64,000 nt of DNA. Source: Aurantimonas manganoxydans SI85-9A1. Lineage in GTDB: Bacteria; Pseudomonadota; Alphaproteobacteria; Rhizobiales; Rhizobiaceae. The DNA is taken from positions 402,179 through 466,178 of the forward strand of contig NZ_CH672387.1 in the NCBI RefSeq assembly GCF_000153465.1. The letters run 5' to 3'. The notes beneath the pieces were generated by a model that was given only the letters and a program-made list of their open reading frames with translations, ran no database searches and was not told the origin of the DNA. The position numbers were made by a program, and so were the translations under genes. Numbering within the stretch: the stretch's first letter is position 1; each line of letters starts with the position of its first letter. Positions 51,520-59,575 of the stretch are shown here, piece by piece.

Positions 51520-52893
51520 TCAGTAGGTCAGATGCTTGAAGACGCGCTCCATCGAGCCGTCCCACTGTTCCTCGAACAGCCGGACCAGTTCCTCGCCCGA
51601 GGTGGTGCCGCGGGCGACGACCTCTTCGAGCGGGGCGAGGAAATGGCTCTCGTCGTTGCCTTCCTCGTTGCGCCGGTTGCGGGCGACGAGCCCCTGACGC
51701 GACAGCCGCACCGTCTCGCGGGCCAGTTCCAGGACGCTGGAATCGCGGAACGGCGTGCGGAAGCCGTCGCGCGGCACCGCTTCGCGCATCGCCGAGACTT
51801 CCTCGAAGGTCCAGTCCTTCGTCAGCGCCTCGGCGGCGTCGAGCGTCGCCTCGTCGTAGAGCAGGCCGACCCAATAGGCGGGCAGGGCGCAGATGCGCCG
51901 CCATGGTCCACCATCGGCGCCGCGCATTTCCAGGAAGGTCTTGAGGCGCACATCCGGGAACAGCGTCGACAGATGGTTGGTCCAGTCGCCGAGCTGCGGC
52001 TCGGGATCGGGGATGCGGCCCTTCAGGGCGCCGTCCATGAACTGGCGGAAGGTGACGTCGGTGACATCGGTGTAGCGGCCGTTGCGGGTGACGAAATACA
52101 TCGGCACGTCGAGCGCCCATTCGGCATAGTCGCGATAGGAGAAGCTCTCCTCGAAGACGAAGGGCAGCAGGCCGGAGCGCTGGTTGTCGACGTCGGACCA
52201 GACGTCGGAGCGCCACGAGCAGAGGCCGTTCGGCTTGCCTTCGGTAAAGGGCGAATTGGCGAAGAGCGCCGTCGCGATCGGCTGCAGCTTCATGCTGGTC
52301 TGCATCTTGCGCCGCATGTCGGTTTCCGACGAGAAGTCGAGATTGACCTGGATGGTCGCCGTGCGGAACATCATGTCGAGGCCGCGGGTGCCGACCTTGG
52401 GCATGTAGCGGCGCATGATCTCGTAGCGCGACTTCGGCATGACCGGGGTCTCGTCGATCGTCCAGGTCGGCGAGGAGCCGATGCCGAGGAAGCCGATGCC
52501 GAGTTCCTTGGCGACCGAGCGGACCTGCGCGAGATGCGCGTTGGATTCGCGGCAGGTCTCGTGGATCGTCTCCAGCGGCGCACCGGACAGCTCGAACTGG
52601 CCACCGGGCTCCAGCGAGATGGCGCCCTGGCCCTCGCTGCCGAACAGTCCGATGATGCGGCCGTCGTCGATGATCGCTTCCCAGCCCGACAGCGCCTGCA
52701 TGCGTTCCAGCAGCTTGCCGATGCCGCGCTCGCCCTCGTAGGGCACCGGCGACAGATCTTCGGTGTAGAAGCCGAATTTCTCGTGCTCGGTCCCGATGCG
52801 GAACTGCGAGGCCGGCTTTTCGCCTGTCGCCAGATGAGCGGTCAGATCCTCGACCGAGGTGACCGGCGTCAGATCGGTCGTATCGCGCGCCAT
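51520..52893 (-). CDS. gshA: Glutamate--cysteine ligase, plant/alphaproteobacterial type
   Basis: The 457-residue enzyme makes gamma-glutamylcysteine, the first step of glutathione synthesis. It matches the plant-like class shared by alphaproteobacteria: QFRIGTEHEKFGFYTEDLSP near residue 30 with the Mg-binding EHEKF, GQGAISLEPGGQFELSGAPL near 88, CRESNAHLAQV, and MMFRTATIQVNLDFSSETDM near 175. LFANSPFTEGKPNG and a C-terminal WRRICALPAYWVGLLYD are also typical. Length is normal. It is followed by the strong terminator at 51443-51475, so it is probably transcribed alone or after rsmE, which lies 130 bases upstream on the same strand. Confidence 0.97.
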   Translation of the reverse strand: MARDTTDLTPVTSVEDLTAHLATGEKPASQFRIGTEHEKFGFYTEDLSPVPYEGERGIGKLLERMQALSGWEAIIDDGRIIGLFGSEGQGAISLEPGGQFELSGAPLETIHETCRESNAHLAQVRSVAKELGIGFLGIGSSPTWTIDETPVMPKSRYEIMRRYMPKVGTRGLDMMFRTATIQVNLDFSSETDMRRKMQTSMKLQPIATALFANSPFTEGKPNGLCSWRSDVWSDVDNQRSGLLPFVFEESFSYRDYAEWALDVPMYFVTRNGRYTDVTDVTFRQFMDGALKGRIPDPEPQLGDWTNHLSTLFPDVRLKTFLEMRGADGGPWRRICALPAYWVGLLYDEATLDAAEALTKDWTFEEVSAMREAVPRDGFRTPFRDSSVLELARETVRLSRQGLVARNRRNEEGNDESHFLAPLEEVVARGTTSGEELVRLFEEQWDGSMERVFKHLTY

Positions 52894-53023
52894 GCTCGTC
52901 CTTCGAATGGTTCAGCCGGTCCTGCCGGCAGGCGGAGTGCCGCCAAGGGAATATCGGCACTGCCGATTTTCCCCTCGGACCGCAACATAATTCGTGTTGA
53001 CGGTGTGGCCAGTGCGGCGTGCC

Positions 53024-53770
53024 TCAACCTTGCCGCCAGTCGCCGATCGCGGCCTGCAGCACTGCCATGGCGGCCACCGCCGCCGTGTCGGCCCGCAGGA
53101 TCCGGGGGCCGAGCGAGATGGCGGTGACGAAGTCGGCGGCGTTCAGCCGCTCGCGCTCGTCGGCCGAAAAGCCGCCCTCCGGGCCGATCACCAGGGCGTG
53201 CGGGCCTTCGGGTAGCGCACGCAAAGTATCGATGGGGCTCGCCGCATCGGCCCGCTCGTCGCAGAAGATCAATCGGCGGCCGCTGTCCCAGCGGTCGAGA
53301 AGGTCGTTGAACTTGACCGGCTCCCGGCATTCGGGGATCGACAGGATGCCGCATTGCTCGGCCGCCTCGATCGCATTTGCCCGCATGCGCTCGGTGTTGA
53401 GGCGGGTCGCCTGCACATGCTGGGTCATCACCGGCTGCAGGACACCGGCACCCATCTCCACGGCCTTCTGGACCATGTAGTCGAGCCGGGCGTGCTTGAG
53501 CGGCGCGAAGAGGTAATGCAGATCGGCCGGCGGGGTCTGGTCCCGCACCCTTTCGCGCGGGACGAGGTCGAGCTTCTTCTTGGCCGCCTTGACCAGTTCG
53601 CAGCGCCATTCGCCGTCGCGGCCGTTGAAGGCCAGCACCTGCGCACCCTCGCCGAGCCGCATGACGTTGAGAAGATAGTTCGCCTGCACGGGCGTTGCCG
53701 GCACCGGGGTCTCGGCGACCAGATCCGTGTCGAGATACAGGCGCGGGCTCTTGAAGTCGTGGTTGGGCAT
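53024..53770 (-). CDS. rsmE: 16S rRNA (uracil(1498)-N(3))-methyltransferase
   Basis: The product of about 248 residues methylates U1498 of 16S rRNA with S-adenosylmethionine. The PUA-like N-terminal domain begins [11 protein letters not shown]. The SPOUT-knot motifs are present: [18 protein letters not shown] near 190 and [20 protein letters not shown] near the C-terminus. I chose the ATG at 53770 ([14 protein letters not shown]); the longer frame to 53866 adds an unlikely leader. It precedes gshA by 130 bases on the same strand, an arrangement consistent with co-transcription. Confidence 0.95.
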   Translation of the reverse strand: MPNHDFKSPRLYLDTDLVAETPVPATPVQANYLLNVMRLGEGAQVLAFNGRDGEWRCELVKAAKKKLDLVPRERVRDQTPPADLHYLFAPLKHARLDYMVQKAVEMGAGVLQPVMTQHVQATRLNTERMRANAIEAAEQCGILSIPECREPVKFNDLLDRWDSGRRLIFCDERADAASPIDTLRALPEGPHALVIGPEGGFSADERERLNAADFVTAISLGPRILRADTAAVAAMAVLQAAIGDWRQG

Positions 53771-53899
53771 GTCTCGAATCGTCCTTCCCCCGGGCCGTGG
53801 CACGGCCCGGATGCGGCATCGTGTCCGCATGGCGGCGAAACCTAATCTCCCCGCAGTCATTGTCACGCGAAACCCTCAGACACAAAGCAAGGACACCGC

Positions 53900-54697
53900 A
53901 TGGATCTCCAGATCAAGGATCGCGTCGCGCTGATCACCGGCGCCACCGACGGCATGGGCTTCGAAACCGCCCGCATCCTCGCCGCGGAAGGCTGCAAGCT
54001 GGTGCTCTCCGACAAGGAGATCACGCGGCTCGAAAAGGACGCCGCCTCCCTCGACGCGGACTATATCTGCGTGGCGGCCGACGTGACCGACCAGGCCGCC
54101 GTTGATGCCATGGCCAAACAAGCGCTGGATCGCTTCGGCCGAATCGACATCGTCCTGCATACGGCCGGCATCACCGGCGCCAAGGGGCATCCGCTGGAGG
54201 TCGCCGACGCCGATTATCTGGAAGCCTGGGAGATCGACTTCATGTCGGCGGTGCGCGTCGCCCGCGCGACCTTCCCGACCATGCGCGCGAACCGCTGGGG
54301 CCGCTTCGTCTGCATCACTTCGGAAAACGCCGTGCAGCCCTATTGGGACGAGGCGACCTATAACACCGCCAAGGCAGCGCTGGCGGCCTTCGTGAAGAAC
54401 CTTTCCTACAAGGAGGCCGAGCACGGCATCCTCTGCAACACCGTCTCGCCGGCCTTCATCGAAACCCAGATGACCGACGGCATGATGGAGAAGCGCTCGA
54501 AGGAACTGGGCGTCTCCTTCGACGAGGCGGTCGAGAGCTTCCTGGACGAAGAGCGTCCGGGCATCGCGCTGAAGCGTCGCGGCCGGGCCGAGGAGGTCGC
54601 CGCCGCGATCGCGCTGATCGTCTCGGAGCGCGGCTCCTTCATCAACGGCTCGAACATGCGGGTCGATGGCGGCTCGGTGCAGGCCGTCCAGAACTGA
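53900..54697 (+). CDS. SDR-family oxidoreductase
   Basis: The 265-residue protein is a classical short-chain dehydrogenase. The cofactor motif ALITGATDGMGFETARIL is at residues about 10-27, the NAG-like segment is replaced by TAGITGAKG, and the catalytic Ser-Tyr-Lys set is in ITSENAV and YNTAKAALAAF. The C-terminus ends NMRVDGGSVQAVQN, as usual for this family. It reduces a carbonyl or oxidises an alcohol using NAD(P); the substrate cannot be inferred. It is divergent from rsmE and closed by a strong terminator, so it is probably a single-gene unit. Confidence 0.9.
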   Translation: MDLQIKDRVALITGATDGMGFETARILAAEGCKLVLSDKEITRLEKDAASLDADYICVAADVTDQAAVDAMAKQALDRFGRIDIVLHTAGITGAKGHPLEVADADYLEAWEIDFMSAVRVARATFPTMRANRWGRFVCITSENAVQPYWDEATYNTAKAALAAFVKNLSYKEAEHGILCNTVSPAFIETQMTDGMMEKRSKELGVSFDEAVESFLDEERPGIALKRRGRAEEVAAAIALIVSERGSFINGSNMRVDGGSVQAVQN

Positions 54698-54710
54698 CCG
54701 GAACGACAGA

Positions 54711-54742
54711 GGCCGGCGGGATCGCTCCCGCCGGCCTTCTTT
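54711..54742 (+). terminator. Intrinsic terminator after the SDR gene
   Basis: GGCCGGCGGG (54711-54720) pairs perfectly with CCCGCCGGCC (54727-54736) around loop ATCGCT and is followed by TTCTTT. It starts 14 bases after the SDR stop codon. Confidence 0.9.
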
Positions 54743-54760
54743 CCCGCCGTGCATGGAAAA

Positions 54761-54789
54761 CGCCGCGCAGCCTGAAGGGTCGCGCGGCG
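54761..54789 (-). terminator. Hairpin terminator downstream of the small DETFPASDP protein gene
   Basis: CGCCGCGC (54761-54768) pairs with GCGCGGCG (54782-54789) around a 13-base loop. Flanking AAAA on the left gives TTTT on the minus strand, and CTTTT follows on the plus strand, so it could work in both directions. It lies just after the stop of the 54810-55022 gene. Confidence 0.7.
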
Positions 54790-54809
54790 CTTTTAAGCGT
54801 CTGCTGGTG

Positions 54810-55022
54810 TTACGGCTTGATCGGACCGTCGATGCGGCTCGGTGCGACCGGATCGGAGGCCGGGAAGGTCTCGTCCAGCGCCTCGTCGAGTTCTTCCTCG
54901 TCGTTCATCGGCCGGTCGCCGCCACCGGATGCCGCGTTGTCCTTCGCATCCTTGTCCTCGGCGCGATCGCGCGGGCCTGCGTGCATGGCATTGTCCATGG
55001 CGGATTCGTTCAGCGTCTTCAT
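54810..55022 (-). CDS. Small acidic protein with DETFPASDP motif, function unknown
   Basis: The 70-residue protein starts at the ATG at 55022, chosen because GGAG lies eight bases upstream; a longer frame to 55079 has weaker support. It is hydrophilic and acidic, with a Gly/Arg/Asp-rich middle and a C-terminal EEELDEALDETFPASDP followed by VAPSRIDGP. I recall this LDE-x-FPASDP ending in many small alphaproteobacterial proteins with no assigned role. No signal peptide is visible. It ends at a hairpin terminator shared with the convergent SDR gene and is probably a single-gene unit. Confidence 0.75.
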   Translation of the reverse strand: MKTLNESAMDNAMHAGPRDRAEDKDAKDNAASGGGDRPMNDEEELDEALDETFPASDPVAPSRIDGPIKP

Positions 55023-55114
55023 CTCGGATGCTCCATTCGGAATTGTCAACGAAACGGCGTCACCGGCACCCTGTTCCACGGCGGAGCGAATTCTGCCGGT
55101 GCCGGCCCGGCGCG

Positions 55115-55771
55115 TCAGGCCGGCCGGGTCACCAGTGCCGCGGCGATGCCGGCGCCCATCAGGCAGGAACCGCCGATGCGGACCACGAAGCGCATCACCG
55201 ACGGGCGTCGGATGAGGTCGCGGGCCCGCACGGCGAGCTGCGCATAGAGAAAGGCGTTGCCGGCTGCCAACAGCACGAAGAGCGCGACGAGGATGCTGGC
55301 CTGCGGCCAGTAAGGCCGACCGGGATCGAGAAACTGCGGCACGAAGGCCACGAAGAAGACGATGCCCTTCGGGTTGAAGACAGTGACCAGAAAGGCGTCG
55401 CGAAAGATGTGGGCCGGCCGCACCGTGCCTGCCTCCGGCAGTCCCGTGGCAACGGGATCGAGATCGTTAGAAGCCTGCGACAGGGTGCTGCGCCACATGC
55501 GCAGGCCCATCCAGACCAGATAGAGCGCACCCACCCATTTCAGGGCGACGAAGGCCGTGGCCGACGCCGAAAGAAGCGCGCCGACGCCGATCAGCGACAG
55601 GCTGGCCGCGACGAGATCGCCAAGTCCCACACCCAGCACGCTGGCCAGCGCGACAGTGCGCCCATGGGCCAGCGCCTGGCCGACGACCATGATGATCGTC
55701 GGGCCGGGGATCACGAGAAGGATCAGCGAGGCCAGCGCGAAGGCGGCAAGCGTCGCGGGATCGATGGGCAT
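55115..55771 (-). CDS. LysE/RhtB-family amino acid exporter
   Basis: The 218-residue membrane protein has about six helices. It begins [20 protein letters not shown] and has the family glycine-rich [20 protein letters not shown] and, near residue 135, [20 protein letters not shown], where FNPKG is a LysE/RhtB hallmark. It exports amino acids or derivatives such as homoserine or threonine; the substrate cannot be told. It is in its own unit between the small acidic protein gene and the VHL-like gene. Confidence 0.92.
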   Translation of the reverse strand: MPIDPATLAAFALASLILLVIPGPTIIMVVGQALAHGRTVALASVLGVGLGDLVAASLSLIGVGALLSASATAFVALKWVGALYLVWMGLRMWRSTLSQASNDLDPVATGLPEAGTVRPAHIFRDAFLVTVFNPKGIVFFVAFVPQFLDPGRPYWPQASILVALFVLLAAGNAFLYAQLAVRARDLIRRPSVMRFVVRIGGSCLMGAGIAAALVTRPA

Positions 55772-55903
55772 GAACGCTCCGCAGTGCGACCGGGATGCGG
55801 AACAGAGCCAGCCGGTGGCGCCGCCGTCAAGCGGGGCTGCGCACGCGGGAACTGGCCGCCTGGAATGTGGGGCCGCCGGCCGGTTCCGCCCGCTAGCGAG
55901 GCG

Positions 55904-56275
55904 TCAGTCGCCGCCGCTTCCATCGGAGGGAACCGTGATGTCGAAGCGTTGCACGTCGCGGCGTCCGGGCATGAAGATCTCGATGCAATTGCCGGGGCCG
56001 TCGGTCAGCATCCAGGGATGGGTGCGATAGGTCTCGACCCGGAAGCTCTCGCCGGGATTGAGGCTGGCATAGCTGACCGGCTGCCCGTCGAAGTCGAGCC
56101 AGTCGACGCTGCGATATTCCTCGGTGCGGTTCACGAAGGTCACCGTGACCGACCGTGCCGATTCCTGCGAGCGCAGGCCGGGAAAGTCCCAGCAGGACGC
56201 CGCGCTGGCGGACCCCATGGGGAGCGCTGCCGTGACCGCGATCGCCGCAAGGCCCGTCCATGTCCATCCGGTCAT
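55904..56275 (-). CDS. Secreted protein with von Hippel-Lindau beta-domain-like fold
   Basis: The 123-residue protein starts at the ATG at 56275, with GGGAGG just upstream, and has a signal peptide (AAIAVTAALPMGSASA). From residue 45 on it can be aligned without gaps to the beta domain of human pVHL at a constant offset of 29: N49-R50-T51 with N78-R79-S80, W59-L60-D61-F62-D63-G64 with WLNFDG, Y69 with Y98, L72-x-P74-G75, and T82-Y83-R84-x-H86-x-W88 with SYRGHLW. The residues that in pVHL contact hydroxyproline (Y98, S111, H115, W117) are therefore Tyr, Thr, His and Trp here. Bacterial VHL-beta proteins exist, with unknown roles. No elongin-binding alpha domain is present. A role as a periplasmic binding module is inference. 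Confidence 0.82.
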   Translation of the reverse strand: MTGWTWTGLAAIAVTAALPMGSASAASCWDFPGLRSQESARSVTVTFVNRTEEYRSVDWLDFDGQPVSYASLNPGESFRVETYRTHPWMLTDGPGNCIEIFMPGRRDVQRFDITVPSDGSGGD

Positions 56276-56410
56276 CGCCACCTCCCTGGCCGCGCCCGGT
56301 ACGGGCGCGGCCAGGGAAAGCCTAGCCCGGTTTGGGGCAGAACTCATCCGGTCCGGTGAAAATATTTCCCCAACGTCATGCGCGGCGGGCGCAAACGGCC
56401 GCGCGCCGCG

Positions 56411-57085
56411 TCAGTCGACGATGACGATGTGCAGGGCGCGCGGGCCATGGGCGCCCAGAAGCAGCGTCTGCTCGATGTCGCCGGAGCGCGAGGGGCCGGT
56501 GACGAAATTCAGCGAGCGCGGCATCTCGCCCTTGCCGTAGCGCGCGCGCAGCATGGGGAAGACGGCTTCCATCTCGCCGCCGATGCTGTCGGCCTTCACC
56601 ACGACGATGTGGTTTTCCGGCAGGAAGTTGAGGCTCGTCGGGTTCTCCGGACCGGAGACGAGGACCAGCGTGCCGGTCTCGGCGATGGCGGTTTCGGCAT
56701 GCGACAGGCCGTTCAGATCGTCGCCGTCGCTGACACCCTTGCGGATGGTCAGCGACGTCGTGTCGAAATCGGCGCCCGCGAAGCGCGGGTCTTCGGACAT
56801 TCTGAGGTCGGCGGGGAAATTGTTCTCGCGCAGCCAGCGGGACACCTCGCCCGGCAGGTCGCCATAGCCGGCGATCCGCGTGGTGGTGGCGTTGGCGCGT
56901 TCGGCCATGCGGATGAACAGCGCCACCTGCTCGTCCTGGGGCAACTGGCCGCGCTGGGGCACGATGCCGACGGGCGCGCCGGCCATGCGTTCCTCGACGA
57001 TGCGCCTGCGCTCGGGGTCGTTGGGACGGGCGCCGTTGGAGCGGCGGATCCGGCCAAGGACGGCTTCGCGGGTGGATGCGCTCAT
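56411..57085 (-). CDS. lutC: LUD-domain protein of L-lactate oxidation complex
   Basis: The 224-residue protein is a LutC/YkgG-type LUD domain. The C-terminal half has LSHAETAIAETGTLVLVSGP, SLNFLPENHIVVVKADSIGG and FVTGPSRSGDIEQTLLLGAH, all typical. With LutA and LutB it forms a flavin-free, iron-sulfur lactate-oxidising system. The start ATG at 57085 overlaps the lutB stop (ATGA), which fixes it. It is the last gene of lutABC on the minus strand. Confidence 0.93.
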   Translation of the reverse strand: MSASTREAVLGRIRRSNGARPNDPERRRIVEERMAGAPVGIVPQRGQLPQDEQVALFIRMAERANATTTRIAGYGDLPGEVSRWLRENNFPADLRMSEDPRFAGADFDTTSLTIRKGVSDGDDLNGLSHAETAIAETGTLVLVSGPENPTSLNFLPENHIVVVKADSIGGEMEAVFPMLRARYGKGEMPRSLNFVTGPSRSGDIEQTLLLGAHGPRALHIVIVD

Positions 57086-58518
57086 CGTTTGTCCCCCGTC
57101 GTCGCATGGGATCTCTGGGCGTATTGCTGCATGAAGGTCCGCCCTTCGGGCGCCGGCAGGTCGCGCCATTTGGTCCAGCCGCCGGCCAGCGGCAGCGAGG
57201 CGAAGCGCCGCTTGCGGCCCGCCGCGAGCTTCAGGAGGGGCATCGCCATCGACACCGCCGCCCGGTAGAGCGCGGGCCGCCGGGCGAAGAAGGCCCAGAC
57301 ACCAAGGCCGGCGCGCTGGGTCTTGGGCTGCAGATGGCTCTCGAATTCCTTCTCGCGCCAGTGCCGCATCATTTTGGGCAGCGGAATGCGCATCGGGCAG
57401 ACGCTTTCGCAGCGGCCGCAGAAGGTTGAGGCATTCGGCAGATGGCCGGACTTGTCGACACCGATCAGCGACGGCGTCAGCACCGCGCCCATCGGACCCG
57501 GATAGACCCAGCCATAGGAGTGGCCACCGACAGCGTGATAGACCGGGCAATGGTTCATGCAGGCGCCGCAGCGGATGCAGCGCAGCATCTCCTCGAATTC
57601 GGTGCCCAGCATGTTGGAGCGGCCGTTGTCGAGGAGGATGACGTGGTATTCCTCCGGCCCGTCGAGATCGGCCTCGCGCTTCGGGCCGGTCGAGAGCGTC
57701 GTGTAGACGCTCATGTCCTGGCCGGTGGCCGAGCGCGCCAGAATGCGCAGGATCTGGGCCGTGTCCTCCAGCGTCGGCACCAGCTTCTCGATCGAGGCCA
57801 GCACGACGTGGCACTTGCCCAGGAGCTGGGTCAGGTCGCCATTGCCCTCGTTGGTCACGATGACCGACGAGCCGGTCTCGGCGATCAGGAAGTTCGCGCC
57901 GGTCACTCCGATATCCGCCTCGGCATATTTGCGGCGCAGGATCTGGCGCGCCTCGCCGAGCAGCGTCTCCGGCTCCACCAGATTGCGGTTCGGGTCGAGA
58001 TCGACATGCACGCGGCGGAAATCCGCCTCGACCTGGTCGCGGGTCACATGGACGGCCGGGGCGATGATGTGGCTCGGATGCTCGCCGCGCAGCTGGATGA
58101 TGTATTCGCCGAGATCGGTCTCGACCGGCACGATGCCGTTCTCTTCCAGGAAGGCGTTGAGGCCGATCTCCTCGGAGATCATCGTCTTGCCCTTGGTGAC
58201 GGTCTTGGCGTTCCGCTTGCGGGCGATGTCGAGGAAGATCTTGCGGGCGTGGTCCGCATCCTCGGCAAAATGCACGATGCCGCCCGAGGCCTCGACCTTG
58301 GCCACATAGGCCTCGATGTAAAGGTCGAGATGCTTCAGCGTGTGATTCTTGATGGCGACGGCATTGTCGCGCAGGGCGTCGAATTCGGGCAGGGCATCGA
58401 CGGCGGTCTGGCGTTTGTCGATGAAGCCCTTCTCGACATGGCCAAGGGCCCGCTGCAGCTCGACATCGGCGAGCGCCTTGACGGTATTGGCCTTGAACGT
58501 ATGCGAAGTGATCTGCAT
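57082..58518 (-). CDS. lutB: Iron-sulfur protein of L-lactate oxidation complex
   Basis: The 478-residue protein has an N-terminal LUD domain (VTKGKTMISEEIGLNAFLEE, then TGANFLIAETGSSVIVTNEG) and a C-terminal part with two ferredoxin-like clusters, CIRCGACMNHCPVYHAVGG and CGRCESVCPMRIPLPKMM. Length and order match LutB/YkgF. It starts with MQITSHTFKANTVKALAD at 58518, follows lutA by 117 bases and overlaps lutC by four bases. The complex passes electrons from lactate to the respiratory chain. Confidence 0.95.
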   Translation of the reverse strand: MQITSHTFKANTVKALADVELQRALGHVEKGFIDKRQTAVDALPEFDALRDNAVAIKNHTLKHLDLYIEAYVAKVEASGGIVHFAEDADHARKIFLDIARKRNAKTVTKGKTMISEEIGLNAFLEENGIVPVETDLGEYIIQLRGEHPSHIIAPAVHVTRDQVEADFRRVHVDLDPNRNLVEPETLLGEARQILRRKYAEADIGVTGANFLIAETGSSVIVTNEGNGDLTQLLGKCHVVLASIEKLVPTLEDTAQILRILARSATGQDMSVYTTLSTGPKREADLDGPEEYHVILLDNGRSNMLGTEFEEMLRCIRCGACMNHCPVYHAVGGHSYGWVYPGPMGAVLTPSLIGVDKSGHLPNASTFCGRCESVCPMRIPLPKMMRHWREKEFESHLQPKTQRAGLGVWAFFARRPALYRAAVSMAMPLLKLAAGRKRRFASLPLAGGWTKWRDLPAPEGRTFMQQYAQRSHATTGDKR

Positions 58519-58635
58519 GGGGCGGAGCCTACTCGGGCATGAAGTCGGGGGCGCGGCGCTGCTCGACAGTCCGGGGGACGGTTGTCACCGCCACCGGGAC
58601 GGGCGTGCCGCCGCTTCGCTGCAGGCGTTGACGCC

Positions 58636-59418
58636 TCACAGCTTGCCGCCGATTGGCGGGGCGTCGGTCATGCCGGCGAGGACTTCGGCCACGTGACGGA
58701 CCTCGACGCCGATATTCTCGCGCTTGAGCTTGCCGTCCATGTTCATCAGGCAGCCGAGGTCGCCGGCGAGCAGCATGTCGGCGCCGGTCATGCCGACATT
58801 GCGCGCCTTCTTGGTGACGATGGCGTTGGAGACGTCGGGATATTTGATGCAGAAGGTGCCGCCGAAACCGCAGCAGACTTCCGAATCGCGCAGTTCCGTC
58901 AGTTCCAGCCCCTCGACGCTGTCGAGCAGCATGCGCGGCTGCGCCTTGACGCCGAGCTCGCGCAGGCCCGAGCAGGAATCATGGTAGGTGGCGGTGCCCT
59001 CGACCCTGGCGGTGACGCCGGTCATGCCGCGTACGTCCGCCAGGAAGCTGACGAGTTCGAACACCTTGTCGGAAAAGGCGAGGGCGCGCGCCTCCCACTC
59101 GGCATCGCCGGCGAAGAGCTCGGGATAGTGCTTCTTCAGCATGGCGCCGCACGATCCCGACGGGGCGACCACGTAGTCGAAGCCCTCGAAGGTGGCGATT
59201 ACCTGTTCGGCAATGGCGCGGGTGTCGGCCCGGTCGCCGGAATTGTAGGCGGGCTGTCCGCAGCAGGTCTGGGCCGTCGGGACGACGACGTCGCAGCCCG
59301 ATTCTTCCAGAAGCTTGATGGCCGCGAAGCCGACGCTCGGACGGAACAGATCGACCAGACAGGTAACGAACAGCGCGACTTGCGGGCGGGTCTCGCTGCG
59401 AACGGCATTCTCGCTCAA
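58636..59418 (-). CDS. lutA: CCG-domain Fe-S oxidoreductase of L-lactate oxidation complex
   Basis: The 260-residue protein contains two CCG domains: AQTCCGQPAYNSGD near residue 60 and EVCCGFGGTFCIKYPDVSNA near 205, the LutA/GlpC/HdrD-type cysteine-rich motif. I chose a TTG start at 59418 because a strong GAGGAG ribosome site lies six bases upstream and the product then begins near LSENAVRSETRPQVALFVTC, just before the first conserved strand. A longer frame to 59715 has no support. It is the first gene of lutABC and is divergent from the DUF3422 gene. Confidence 0.93.
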   Translation of the reverse strand: MSENAVRSETRPQVALFVTCLVDLFRPSVGFAAIKLLEESGCDVVVPTAQTCCGQPAYNSGDRADTRAIAEQVIATFEGFDYVVAPSGSCGAMLKKHYPELFAGDAEWEARALAFSDKVFELVSFLADVRGMTGVTARVEGTATYHDSCSGLRELGVKAQPRMLLDSVEGLELTELRDSEVCCGFGGTFCIKYPDVSNAIVTKKARNVGMTGADMLLAGDLGCLMNMDGKLKRENIGVEVRHVAEVLAGMTDAPPIGGKL

Positions 59419-59575
59419 TGGCTTCTCCTCGTACGTCCTTCGTCGCACATTGGCGGCGGCGTCGGCAACGTTGCAGTTTGGAAACGTTCTGAGCCGGTTT
59501 GTCGACAATCGCAATTCCTGCTTGGACCGGGCTTGGCCGATCGGGTAGCAAGAGCGGCACCACAAAGGGGAAAAG

